NCBI RefSeq assembly: GCF_014905175.1
Contig: NC_057789.1
Coordinates: 3,782,001 to 3,846,000, forward strand
Length of the DNA: 64,000 nucleotides
From: Aphidius gifuensis
Lineage: Eukaryota > Arthropoda > Insecta > Hymenoptera > Braconidae
Reading direction: 5' to 3'
Shown in pieces: positions 1 to 12,268 of the stretch. A model generated the notes under the pieces. That model worked only from the letters and a program-made list of their open reading frames with translations. It ran no database searches and was not told the DNA's origin. Each line of letters begins with the position of its first letter. Position 1 is the first letter of the stretch. Both the position numbers and the translations under genes were made by a program.

Positions 1-1861
1 ATTTTTCTTATTTATAAATAAATAAGAAATGGAAAAAAAGGAAAAATAACAATTAATCCCTTCAAGTGTAAAAAAATTTAAATATTTATCATTATTTAAT
101 TATTTTATGTAAAATTAGAAAAAATTTAATAATCATTTTAAATCAAGTGTAAAAATTATGTTAATAATCAGCAATTAGTATTCGTGTCATAAATTTTAAA
201 CGAGTATTATCTTAATCGAATTGAAAGGTTGAATATTATAATATTATACTTGTCACCCCTAAAATAACTTGAAAATATTGTGATATTGTTTAGTCTCGAA
301 GAAGACACTGAGAGACAACAACAAGTGTCATGATTATTATCAATAGACTCATCAGGCTCTTTCAAGCATACAAAAGAAAAAAATTTAAATATAATTATAA
401 TTTATAAAATCCAATTACATCCGGATAAAGGAAAAATTTGAATATATAAATTCGCAATTATTATCAACAAAATAATAATCGTGCTTACTTTTTTTTTCAT
501 TTTTTTCTAAGCTAAAAATAAAAAAGTAAATAAATTTGGATAAAAAATTAAACAAGACATCTTTTTTTTTTAAATATATACAAGTTGTGATTAAATAATT
601 TTTTGGATTAAGAATGAAATAAATTAAGTGATTTCGAGCAGGTCAGTAAACTTTGCAAGTTTAAGAACGAGTGCACGTATGCGCCTACGCATGGGCGCAG
701 AAATCAGTCGCGTTGTTCATCATCCAGCTCTGGTTTTTGTCGTTACACACATATAGATATCAATTTAATACAAATATATAGTACAAGACAAACTGTACAT
801 ACATGTAAACATTAAATATATATATATATGACTTTATTTAACCTAACCTAGGCCATTGCCTTGACTCTAAATTCTTGCTGCGTAATAATACAAATATTTT
901 TTGGAGTAAAATTTTAAATTTTTTTATGTTTTTTTTTCATTTAACGTATTCCTAAATATTTCATATATATTTGTGTATATACTGTACGTAATTGTACATA
1001 AATAATATATATTTTTTTTGTCTTTTTCTAGTGGCTTTACAGGCATCAATGTACAGCCACATATATAATTTTTATGAATGAAAGAGAGCAGGGTCTACAC
1101 GACTCTCCATGCGTCACGGCTCACAAAAAAAAATTATATATATACATATCGCTAAAACATAATAATATATTCACGATAATGTCGAGATAACACTAAAATT
1201 TTTTTAGATATGTAAAAAAAAAAATGAATAAAAAGGAAAAGAAGAATTGAAATTCTCCAACGAATAATATTTAAAAAAATAAATGTGTTGCGAAAATAAA
1301 AATACATTAAACTTGATTTATATTTTTGATGAAATTTTAAACCATGACCCACGTGATAAGCCGTGTGTATTTAAAAAAAAAAAAAAGAAATAAAAAAATT
1401 TACTTATCATGTATACCTTACATGCGCAAAAGACAAAGATAGAAAAAAAAAATATAAAAAAAAAAAAAGCTGTGAAAAGAAAAAAAAAAAAAACATGAGC
1501 TAGGCGCGTGTTCACACTGAGATTCTTTGTAATATAATATTGAATAATAATAACAATATAATTATTAATAAACAATTAGCTAATTAATTAAAAATTTAAT
1601 TTTTTTTCATTACCTGAATTTGAATTTCCAGAAGTCAATCTTGTGATGAATTTGCAGATCATATTTCGTTGTTTTGAAATTAATATAATATAATTAAATG
1701 AATTAAATAAATTAAATAAATAGAATAATATTAGCGAAGAGTAGTAAAAAAAAAGGATAAAGTTTAAAAAGCCAAAGTAAAGAATAAAAAAAAAATAAAT
1801 AAGAAGAAGACTATAAGAAGAAGAAGAAGCGTCCTGGAATTTCGATTCGATCTGAGAAAGC
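1..1861. other. No gene recognised; AT-rich flank
   Basis: The stretch is dominated by A/T runs. A CpG-richer patch at about 655-740 (around TGCGCCTACGCATGGGCGCA) stands out and could be a promoter or enhancer, but no open reading frame in it resembles a known protein. The open frames on the minus strand here are made of Phe, Tyr and Ile encoded by T runs and are not credible. A short AACCTAACCT at about 839 is only two telomere-like units. Confidence 0.5.
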
Positions 1862-2271
1862 ATGGTGGATTTTTCGATGTAAGTATATGTGTATTTGTCT
1901 GTCGCGAGTAGTGAATAATATACGTACATATATATTTTATATATATATATAAATTTTATATGTCTTATAGCTATCGGTTGTTGGTGTCAGGTCGCCGCCC
2001 GAGAGATCACTGCCCTCTTGCGCGTACAACCCGGTCTATATCTTCTTCGTCTTCTTCTTCTTCTACTTGTTCTTATTATTTTACTACTTCATCATCATCA
2101 TCATCATCAACATCATCATCACGTTTTTCGCTTCCATCATCCTCTCGGGTACTTCAATCCTCAACCTCAACATCAACCGCATTTATACACACAGACAAAC
2201 ACCCTCTCGCATTTTCTAAAATTCTCTTTTCAAAAATAACAACCACAATTGCAACGGCCATTCAAGCTTAA
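1862..2271 (+). CDS. Doubtful small spliced ORF, Ser-rich
   Basis: A start ATG at 1862 is followed after 17 nt by a consensus donor GTAAGT (exon 1862-1878). A pyrimidine-containing acceptor ending TTATAG at 1970 opens exon 1971-2271. The junction keeps frame and would give a 105-residue protein starting MVDFSIYRLLVSGRRPRDH, then Ser/Thr-rich tracts encoded by TCT/TCA repeats. I do not recognise it. For: matched splice signals, a 92-nt intron and a GC-richer second exon. Against: low complexity, no known domain and microsatellite coding. It could equally be the 5' leader of a longer transcript or chance. Confidence 0.22.
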
Positions 2272-5024
2272 TTATAAAAAAAATAAATAAATAACAGCAT
2301 GAAATTCATATTGGGTGTGTGGCATGTAAGCTTAGTTAAATGTACAGAGAGAGGTATTACGTTTGAGAGGTAAAACGTGGGACTTTGGTGTGTGCTTGCC
2401 TTATTTCCGGCCGCTAGACTTGCTCGGCAACAGCGACCACGAAGAGAACAGTCGGCGCACGCAATTTAATACTATCGCTTTAAATTTTTTTTTTTTTTTT
2501 ACACATAAATATATATTTTTTTTTATATATATATTGTAATTTTTCATTAAATTTAATTATAGATAAGTCATTTTAATTTTAATTTAATACAAAAAACAAG
2601 TATATATTTTTGAATTTTTTTTTTTTTCTAATTACTGCATATTAATTGTAATTAAAAAAAAAAAAAAATCATAAATATATTTTAAAATATTACTATTAAG
2701 ATTTTTATAAAGAAAAAAAATAATGATAATAAATAAATTTCGATTTAAAAATTTTTTCATGTTACTTGGGCTATTTCGAAATCGAAATTTTCAAAATATT
2801 TCGATCAAGCAAAAAAGACAATTAAAATTTAGAAAAAAATTAAATTTTATAAATGCTTTTGTCTCTCTAAAATGCTCCAAAAGCTCACATTGCAAATAAT
2901 ATGTGTATATAAGATTTTTTTTTTAAATATTAATTTTTTTTTTTTCTTTTCTTTCCGCACGCAGGACCGTTGCGTTGTCGTTGTCGTGGTCTTTCGGTTC
3001 GGGGGGTTTTTTTTTTTTTTTATTATTTCAATACATACTCAAACGATTGCGCACGACACGCATATGTATATATACAATACACATACACATAGACAAAAGA
3101 TTCACAATTCATCGTCTCGCTTCAGCACCAGAGCAAAACTCGTTGGTATTCTCTTCACCCTCCCACCTCTCACCCTACTTGTCTGACCAAACCTACACAA
3201 TCACCCTTTTTTTTTTTTTCTATCTCAATTTTACATGTACTCACACACACACACATTCACACACAAACGTATGATTTTTACACATGATTATTTGATGATA
3301 TTTTTGATAAGTATTTTATTTTCGAATTGAATCGAAAAAATATATATATTTTCTATAACTCTAAAGTCTTTATGAATTTTTTAAAAATATTTTTCTTTAA
3401 ATATTTTAATTATCACGGTTTTTTTTTTTTTGGTTTTATATTAACTGTGTATTTGTGTGGTTATTAAATATCACTGAATTATTATTATATTTATTTAATT
3501 ACTATTTAATCGGAGCACAAAATCACGATATATTGCAAATAAAAACCGGCGTGCTGTTAGTATGTCGTACTACACGCGGCCACGATAGCACACTAATACA
3601 GTCGAAATACACACTGAGCGTCTCTGCTCATGTGCGAATTTTTTTTATTTGTATTATATTTTTTTTTTCTTTTTATATTTATTTTTATTACCTCTTTTTT
3701 TTTTTTTTCTACTCTTTTTTTATTTGCACAAGCACGCCATCTGTACACCCGCCGGTTAAACTCTCAATTGCGAATTGACCGGGGAATATTTATATATATC
3801 AACTCAGCCACACACAAACACTCAATACAAGTTTGCAAATTTTCAGTGTGTATGGATTTATTTAATGTGTGGTAGTGCGTGTATATATTTGCAATTTACT
3901 AATACCGTGATAAGGCTATCAGTGTCACCACCAATCGCATTTCTTTGTGCGAATACTCGAAAAATTTATTTTCTTTTTTCAAAAAATTGTAAGACAAAAA
4001 TTTTTTAGCAATTAAATTAATGTTATTGAATATTATTAATTTTTGAAATTTTAATTTAAATAAATAATTTATAATTTAATTGGGTTAAATAAAATTATAA
4101 TTAAATTGACCAACAATTTTTTTTGTTTTTTTTTTTTCAAATTATTTTGTTTCGTTACTTTTATTTTTGTATTTTCTTTTTTTTTTTTATAATGTATAGT
4201 AATAATATATATTTAATATATTCATAGGTAAATATTGAATATATTTATTTATCATCTTTTATATCTAAATTAATTTTAAATCTTTCTCTCATAAATTAAA
4301 TAAATTACTCTTTACCGTTTATTGGATTTTGTAATTATCAATTAATTAAAAGAAGAGAAGAATAATAGTATTTTACAAAAGTAAATATAGCCATAAGTTT
4401 TATTCGTATAATTCATTTTTTTTTTTAAATGAATTTTCTTTTCTATCATTCACATCGTTCTTCATGTAGCATAAAATTTATATTTTTAATATAACATTTT
4501 TTTAGTAAATAATATAACATTGACCAGAAATTGCTTGAGGAAATGTAAATTATTTAAATTAATACAACGCTTCATTGCTTCATCAAAAAGAAAAAAAAAA
4601 AAAAACTTATTAAACAATTAAACAATGATAACTTCACTAGAGATTCATAGTAACAATATTTCATAAAACAAAAAAATCAAACAACAAAATATAATATTAA
4701 TATTTGACTTTTCTTCACAAGACAATCACTCAATTTAATAAATTAATTATAAATTTAAAATTCAAAATAATAATCACAATTTAAAACAAAACAATTCATT
4801 TATCGTTAAGTTAAAATTACGTAATTTTTCATAAACAAATATTTCGAAAATAAAATTTAAAATGACAACAAAAAAAAGAAATAAATAATTAAACATAAAA
4901 AATATCAAAAATTTTGAAATGCAGCCGTGCAATTGTATCATTTAAATAAGCTGCTTTTCCAATAACAAAAAAAAAAAATATATATTTAAATCTTCTTTGT
5001 ATTTAAAATTTTTAAATGAAAAAT
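2272..5024. other. Intergenic, with GC-richer patches
   Basis: No gene is recognised. Patches of higher GC occur at about 2400-2465 (around CCGGCCGCTAGACTTGCTCGG), 2960-3010 and 3540-3635. They look like regulatory or leader sequence and carry no recognisable coding frame. There is a CA dinucleotide repeat at 3242-3266. The rest is AT-rich with homopolymer tracts. The part from about 4.4 kb upward is probably downstream sequence of the USP2-like gene. Confidence 0.4.
2772..2790. repeat. Dispersed 19-mer, copy 1
   Basis: TATTTCGAAATCGAAATTT here recurs exactly at 13127-13145. A related TTTCGATTTCGA lies at about 16567. All are in noncoding DNA on the left side of the window. Confidence 0.5.
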
Positions 5025-5030
5025 TTTATT
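5025..5030 (-). terminator. Candidate poly(A) signal of Usp2
   Basis: AATAAA on the minus strand, about 175 nt downstream of the USP2-like stop codon. In such AT-rich DNA the hexamer is common, so this is only the nearest plausible site. Confidence 0.35.
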
Positions 5031-5205
5031 TATAAAATAATTTTTAAACTCGTCCGGCATCGAGAATATAATTTTAAAAAAATCATATAATTAAATCCAC
5101 TAATATTATGACAAAACACCATGAGGCAAGATGTTGATTGTTATTATTTTTACTCTTTTTTTTTTTTAAATAAATCTTTTACATAAAACTATGAGTGGCG
5201 TTTTG

Positions 5206-8200
5206 TTACAAATGTGGTACAAGTGGTTGTTGTTGTTGTTGTTCATAGAATAATACATATGCTTCACTTGAAACAACCGAGCTACCAGAAACAGTTGTAA
5301 CTCTGCTGTCATTGTACTCATGCCAATCACCCGAGTATGGATGTTTGCAGTATGCAGTATAGTGACCAGAATAAGGTGTACCAGAATGATTAGCAACACC
5401 ATACAAATTATATGTACATCCTTGTACACCTGGAGCAGCAAAGGCACTAAAATCCAAACCAGTCAATGGAAAATCAACTAGTACACTGAGCTTTGAACGA
5501 AATCTTTCTGTTGGTGAAAATCTCTTTAGATCTGTTATTTTTTAAAATAAAATATATTCATTAAGGAAAATATTAAATATTAAAATAATAATTGTTTTGT
5601 TCTTTGTTTTTTTTTGTTGATAAAAAAGGATACGAATAACAAGAATTTTTGGAAATTTTTGAATTCTAAAACTCTTTGTACATTTACGTCTCATTTGACA
5701 TTTAGAACATGTTGGTTTTTCATCACCATCAAGTGTTTCAACTTTAGTAAAATGCTCAAGACATTGATTAAGTTTAACAGTACCACTACGTGCTGGTATT
5801 GGTAAACTTAAATCCCAAAATGGATCAAGTGTTATTGATTCATGATCACATGATGTACAATGTAATGATGAACGTAATTGTCCAACAAAATCATCAACAA
5901 CTGTACTGTCTTCACTACGAAGATATCTTTTCCAACCTTCAGCTGCTTTATGACTGTCCCTGTTAATTTGTAAAACAGAAAAATTAGCAAATTACATTTT
6001 TAAATATAAATATAAGAAAACATACGTGTAGTGATCAGGTATGTCAGTCAATATTGGCTGTGGTTTTATTGTAACTCTATTAACATCTTCATGAAGACCT
6101 TCCAATAAATAACGTAAAAATTCTTGAGCATCCTGTTGTGCATAACCCATAAATCTTGGTGCAAATTTTTGTATTTGTGTTTTTAATGCTGTTGTATTGA
6201 CAACTCTTTCACCACTACTTTCCCAAAGTTCATGTATAACTTGAGCAAATGCTTTTATCAATGCACCTTTCATACTTGATGTTGTTGTATTAATGTCATT
6301 TAAATATTGTTCATTTAATAAGTATTCTAATAGTGGTCTTGTATTACTCAGGCATTGAATAACACTATTCATAAAACACTGAAAAATTAATTAAAAATTA
6401 TTAGAAATTAATAACAGTTATAGTAATTAAATTTTTTATAATATTAACTCACTGTATTTCCAATATTTCTTAATCCATTTAGACCATAGTTATCATCTCG
6501 TCTTCCTGGAATTCTACTTCTAGCTGATCTTGCATTTCCACTTTCCTCCTGAAATATTGATAAATAATAATTTAATTTTGTTGATATCATAATTTTTTTT
6601 TATAAATTTATTCTTATGTCTGTCTGTTTGTAACGTCTGTATTGATTGAGTTGTTAATATACACTGACGTGTTGTTAATAAAAATAAAAAAAACAATATA
6701 AATTTTGCATTATTGTATTAAAGCCCGCAGATTATTAGTCAAAGTGTTGGGATATTTAAAAAATTAGAACAAAAAAAATCTCATACATAAAAAAAAATAA
6801 TGTTATAAAAGCCCTCACTCAATGATAAAATGATACGTGAGTTGATCATTGATCAGAATGAATTAAAAGCACGAAAGAGCAGAAGATAGAGAAAGAAATA
6901 AAAATATTAAAAAAAATTTTAATTAACACGCGATGTACATACTACTCACCTTGACCCCTGACAATGGCCTATTATGAGGCTGATCCAATGAACAAAAGGA
7001 TCGATAATAATTACTATGATATTTTTTTTTAGAATAATAATAATTATCATTGAATGGTACTGCGATACCAATGAAAAATGCTAAACCAATGCATAGACAA
7101 ACTGTTGTCCATGCTGACCAAAGACACCAGTTTGCTATTTCAATGAGAGCCAGTTTACGCGATAAATAACGCAAAAAAATATTCAATTATATTTCATTCG
7201 ACAAGCAAATGTAATCACTAGATGGCACTTTTAAATTATTATGAAATCATTTAATCCACTAACACATTGATTTTATAAATAAATAGATAGAAAAAAAAGC
7301 TAGTAAATTTAAATTATATAATTGATTATTAATCTATGCTTTTAAAAATTTATTTAATGAATATTTTAAAATGATATTTTGTAAATTAGTTCACGTGTAT
7401 TTAAACGTAAAATCTTGACTTGTTTTACCCGGAACTCGGTTGTACAATTCTATTTATAAAAAAAGCTCCAACAAGCTTCGAAGACTAACTTGAAGATAAT
7501 TTTTTAAACGCGTAGAAAATAATTAAATCAAATGAAATACATGTCTAGACATAATAAAATATAAATGTAAAAAAAAAAATAATAGCAATAATATTATCAA
7601 TCAATGATGAGTGTATTTTTTTTTTTATGAAGAAAAGAAAATCTAAATTAATAAGTATATAATTTTATGTTGATTGTTCTTTTTCAATGATGAAAAAAAA
7701 TACTCACAATTCGTTGAAAAACGTCATGAAACTTTGTCTAAATATAGATTGACAAATGTCGGTCATGGCTAATTGTCGATGGACTGTCAATGAGTTTCAC
7801 CATGAATTTAAAAAAAACGATAAATCAAATATAAATTTAACAAATAAAAATACAATAAAATATTTTTTTATTTATTGTTTAACACTGTATTAATATGATA
7901 TTTAGTTTTTTTAATTTTAATAATTTTGATAGATTGTTATTATTATTTAAAAATAAATATGTAAAATCAACAATTCACTGACCAGGAGTGTTGTACCAAG
8001 AGCAGATACCATTTTTTTAAAATACTATTTTTCCTCTTTTGAATTATTGTATGTAAAAAAAAATAACCGTTATTATGTTTGATTAAATATTTGATGTGTT
8101 TGGAGCTCGGTTAATCGTTTTACCAACGATTATCCGAGCTCTCACTGTCGACGATAGTCAACTTGGATTATTGCTCAATAACAAATATCATTGCTTGCCA

Positions 8201-11200
8201 AAATCTCAAGTAATTGGGCGCCCGCGCAATTTTTTTATTCTATTTTTTTATTTTAATAGACACGTGGTTTAATATTAACAATACATGAACGATTTATAAA
8301 AATATAAATAATGATGATAATTATTTTTTCAACTAATTTTTAACATCCCTGAAGAGTTGATTTATCTTAAAGTAAATTATAGTTTCACGAATAATTAAAA
8401 AATAATAATAATATATTTACACCAAGTAGAACAAATCGATTGGACAGAGTATTTAAAAAAAAAAAAAAAATTAGTTAAAAATAAGCCGACAAATGTATAT
8501 CCTCAAAGTTCAAAGACTTATTTTCCCAGTCAGTTTGTGATTTAATAAAAAAAAAATTAAATAGTAATAACAAAAAAAAAAGAAAGAAATTAAATTGACA
8601 GTCCATAAACAATGACAATGTATCTCATGTGATATATACCCGATTGAGATATATTTACTCACAATCGAATCACTGATTCCCCGATAAACAGCCTGATGTA
8701 CACCAACTGGTGTTGTTGAATTTGTTGAATCATCAATTTTATCATTCCATAAAAAATAATTATTATTTCTTGATGTTGATGGTTTTGTTGTATCATCACC
8801 ATAATTAATAATTTTACAGTTATTATCATCTAATACATCATGATTATTGTTAGTAATATTTTTATCAACATCAGTGTCATCCAATGAAGCTTCAGTATCA
8901 TCAATAACATTATTTTTTATATCAATTAACGTATTATCCTTATGCAAATCATTAGCTGTTGTTGTCGTAGTTGTTGTTATTATTTCTGTCGTTGTTGTTG
9001 TCATCCATTTGTTATCCTTACAATTATCAATATTTACATCATCCAAATCATTCAAACGTAAATTACATACTTGGGTATTAAAATTATTATTAATTATTAA
9101 TTTATCAATGATATTATTATTAGTTGAGGATAAAAACCAAGCAGATTTATCATCAGCAATTGATGAATTAATGTTTTTTAATGATAATGATTTTTTAAGA
9201 AAATTTGATGATGATTTAAAAGTAATATTTGTCAATGAATTATTTGAAGGACAAGATGACGATGTTAATGATGAATTAGCAATATGTCGTGTCTCGTCAA
9301 TAGTCGTATTTTTATAATATTGATTATATTTAAAATTATCAATATTATCAGTTATTAATTTATTGTCAATTGTATTTAAACAATTATTATTTTTATTGTT
9401 GGTATTATTATCATCAAAATTATTTATAATAATATTATCAACATTTAAAAAATTATTTTCTATACACTGTTGCTGTTTTTGTTGATGATTATTGTGATTG
9501 TTAATATTATTATTAATATGATGATTAGTTGACTGCTGAATTACCTCATTTGTATCGTCGTTATGTCCATTTCCAATGATTGATGTACTTCGACGTATTG
9601 TTTGTCTCAATGTTGATGTTGGTGATGTCCATCTATCACTGACACTTGTATCATTTGAGTATGAACGATCACGATAATCACGATTTATTGAATCACGTTC
9701 ATCACCACCAGGTAATTCATTTAATAATGATGATGGTGTTGAATATAATTTTGAATGACCATTTATTGTTGTTGTATTATTACTACTGGTTTTATGTATA
9801 TTTGGTTCATAATTTTTAGGTGAATATTTTTGATAAAATTCCTCAGAACTTAAATTTGATATTGGTGTTAATCCATTACGTTCACGATTATTATTTGATG
9901 ATGATGAAGATGATATTGTTGATGAGGCTGATGATGTTGATAAATATTTTGATGAATTTATGTCGTTGTATGAAGAGACTGATCTGAAATTAAAACAAAT
10001 TATTTATGTTATTTGATTTGAAAAAAATTTTATATATATATATATTTTTTTTTATGTTACTGTTGGGCTTGGATCCAAGAACTGTGTAACCTTGTAATAT
10101 TTTTTTAAAACTTATTTATCAAACGCAAAAAAGAAAAAGATTGATCAAATAAAGTTGTGAAATTTATTTCAATTTATGAAAATAATGTTTTTTAAAAACA
10201 TTTTATTCGATTTTATTGTTTATTTTATTTATAAATTAAAAAATTGAATAATGTTGAGTTTTTTGGTAGGAAATTTAGTTAAAATTACATTAAGCAGGCG
10301 CAATTAGTTGGAGCTTTTCTACTCTTTGCTGGTGGTGGTGGTGGTGGCCTACAATAGTATGAGGTATAGAACACTGCAGAGTTTCCATGACACACACTGG
10401 AGTACTTGGTTATTTTTTTTATTTAATACTATAAAATATATATACAGATATATGCTTTTTTTTTTACGAGAGTATTTGACCTTCTAAAAATAAATGACAC
10501 GAGAAAATAATAAAAGAAAATTATTAAAATAACACAAAAGATTTACAATGAAACTAAAAAAAGTTTCTAGATTTTTACGATGTCTCTAGTAAATAAAAAT
10601 AAAAATTATAATTGAAAATTACCAAGAAAATAAAATGACGTCTATATTTTTATAGCTGAATATCAGCATGAGCCATCTAATAAAAAATTCCATAAGAATT
10701 GAATAATAAATGAAAGAAAAAAAAATTGAATAACAAGATGAAGACCAAGTAAACAAGTTGTATGACATTTGGTCCTTTGACAGAATTGTTATTTGGTAAA
10801 TTTAGGTATAGCTGTATGATATCTGGTGTGTTAAAGGGTTAAAAAATAAAAAAAAATAAAGGGCAGATGTTAAAATTATAATGATTATGCTAGCCACGAG
10901 TGACCTATCGTGTTTTGTGACCATTGCACGACCCTTATTCATCTCAACTTGCAGCCTTTGAACTCCAAAGTGAACAAACCACTAATCGTTTAATATACTG
11001 TTTTGACACACGAGGTTCTGTTCTTCAAATCAAGCAAACTAAACAAAGACACCAAAAAATATTTACAAGACAAAAATTCAAGCTTGCAAAAAATAAAAAA
11101 ATAAAAAATCTAGTTGAACTTGAAACACGTCTGACTAGAGAGGGATGTTTGACCCTATTGATCATGCAAGTGTGACCTGACTACTCTTTATTCACACCAG

Positions 11201-12268
11201 AAATTTTGCACCTTAATATTTTTTTATAATTTTTATATATACCGTTTGAATTTTTTTTTTTTTTTTTGTCTTGAATTGAGGCGTGAATAACAATATAATT
11301 TATAATTAAATTCGTACAATAAAATTTTTATCAAATCTTTTTTTCATATAAAAAAAACAAAAAGAAAAAAAATAATAAACATTATTTTTTCTCACTGAGG
11401 GATTTTATTTTTATTTATTTTTTTTAATGACAAAGCCATTTCTCTGAAAGAAACAATGCTGAATCTACAAACAAATTATTGTTTCGACAGCTTTTTATTA
11501 TTTTTTTTTCAACATTTATTTTTGCTTCAAAGGAAAACTAGCAGTAGAACAGTGAAATTATCGAGACAGAAAATTGATTATTGTTAAAAGGGTTGTAATT
11601 AATTTAAAGTTTTATTCAAAAAATAAATTTATACTATTCTTGTAAAAAGTTGAGTCTATTATTGAACAGGAAATGGAAAATAAAGTGAAAAAAAAAAAGC
11701 TCTTTTTATCATCATTTTATAAATAATTCCAAGCTCATTAATTTGACTCAAGTATTTTATGAAGTTATATAATATTAATAGGTCATTGAATATATAATGT
11801 AAAAAATTATTTGACAATTAAATGAAATTTTTTTCTTGAAAGTTAAATCAACATAAAAGTGAAAGTTTAAATATAAATTTACTGTTTTTTTTTTATTTAA
11901 AATCATTGACTAATATACATATTGGCAAATAATTTATTCAATGATTATTATTATTCAACAAGAATTGATGTATTATCTAGGCTGAGGTTTAGAAAAGAAA
12001 TAACAAGTTAATCTTACCTTGCTGGTGAACAATGTATGCGTTTTGGTTGTAGTTGATAGGATGATGTTGTCGTTGTATAACTTGTACGTTCTAGGGTACT
12101 GGATGGTGATCGATAACTGTTGAATTTTGTTGTTGTTGTTGTACTACCAATACCAGATGTTGTTGTACTGGTACTACTTGAATATCTTCTACTTGGTGAT
12201 AGTGGTGCCATATTCGTGCTGTATGATACTGCAACTGCACCTGGATGATCACCACGATGAAATGGCAT
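5206..12268 (-). CDS. Usp2: USP2-like ubiquitin carboxyl-terminal hydrolase
   Basis: A cysteine protease (peptidase C19) that removes ubiquitin from proteins. Exons read 12018-12268, 8663-9983, 6453-6548, 6026-6378, 5634-5959 and 5206-5531. All junctions are GT/AG and in phase, giving 890 aa. The catalytic domain starts near residue 541 with GLNGLRNIGNTCFMNS (Cys about 557, first codon of its exon). It has the QQDAQEFLRYLLEGLHEDVNRV block, two zinc-type CxxC pairs (CTSC, CSKC), the His box NHSGTPYSGHYTAYC (His about 839) and an EYNDS segment supplying the third catalytic residue. The order and wording match the USP2/USP21 group, USP2 best. Residues 1-524 are low complexity: Ser/Thr-rich, then very Asn-rich at about 228-300. 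The start ATG at 12268 is preceded in the same exon by an in-frame TAG. Leader exons must lie upstream (12309 is a splice acceptor). Confidence 0.9.
6950..7153 (-). CDS. Usp2: Alternative first exon of Usp2 with membrane segment
   Basis: A reading frame open for over 80 codons ends at a consensus donor (GTCAAG|GTGAGT). It joins in phase 0 to the exon at 6453-6548, exactly like the long exon at 8663. It encodes a hydrophobic segment of about 25 residues (CLWSAWTTVCLCIGLAFFIG onward to IAVPF), then a Tyr/Lys-rich stretch ending NRPLSGVK. This would give a roughly 434-aa isoform with an N-terminal membrane anchor and the intact catalytic domain, close in size to the short form of mammalian USP2. 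No in-frame ATG exists: the frame begins after a TAA with TTG. A CTG at 7153-7151 in strong context (AAA CTG G) is the best start. It may instead need an upstream exon, or be noncoding. Confidence 0.45.
7187..8662 (-). other. Usp2 intron, with possible internal promoter
   Basis: AT-rich intron between the long N-terminal exon and the candidate alternative first exon. If the alternative exon is real, its promoter should lie just above 7190. CACTAGATGGCAC at 7216-7228 resembles an insect CTCF site and is the only GC-richer motif near it. A strong hairpin sits at 8103-8141. Nothing coding is recognised. Confidence 0.4.
8103..8141. repeat. 39-bp inverted repeat, 17-bp arms
   Basis: GAGCTCGGTTAATCGTT at 8103-8119 is followed by the loop TTACC and AACGATTATCCGAGCTC at 8125-8141. 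The arms are complementary at 16 of 17 positions. The GC-rich ends make it stand out from the AT-rich intron. It lies in the Usp2 intron, about 520 bp downstream (in transcription) of the long exon. Confidence 0.85.
10289..10348 (-). CDS. Usp2: Candidate 60-nt cassette exon of Usp2
   Basis: It lies in the intron between the exons ending at 12018 and starting at 9983. A pyrimidine-rich acceptor (ACTATTGTAG) precedes G-CCA repeated six times. The exon ends at TTAAT|GTAATT. Both junctions keep the phase of the flanking exons, so inclusion adds exactly 20 residues: SPA-R-PPPPPPAKSRKAPTNCACL-I-SVSS. Reading through the donor would instead end the protein at ACLM-stop. The proline run could bind SH3 or WW domains (inference). 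No transcript evidence is available, so skipping or chance are both possible. Confidence 0.45.
10349..12017 (-). other. Usp2 intron, first coding intron upstream part
   Basis: AT-rich intron. A GC-richer island at about 10865-11180 holds an 83-codon plus-strand frame (10924-11175) rich in Gln, Lys and Arg that I do not recognise. Without splice context or a known domain it is more likely a conserved noncoding island or chance. Confidence 0.35.

Noticed and set aside
839..850. AACCTAACCT telomere-like units
   Set aside because: Only two units, in single-copy surroundings; not a telomeric array.
5166..5447. 93-codon minus-strand frame over the last Usp2 exon
   Set aside because: It is an out-of-frame reading of the conserved His-box exon.
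8847..9317. 156-codon plus-strand frame
   Set aside because: Exactly antisense to the low-complexity Usp2 exon; Val/Ser repeats mirror the Asn/Thr codons of the real gene.
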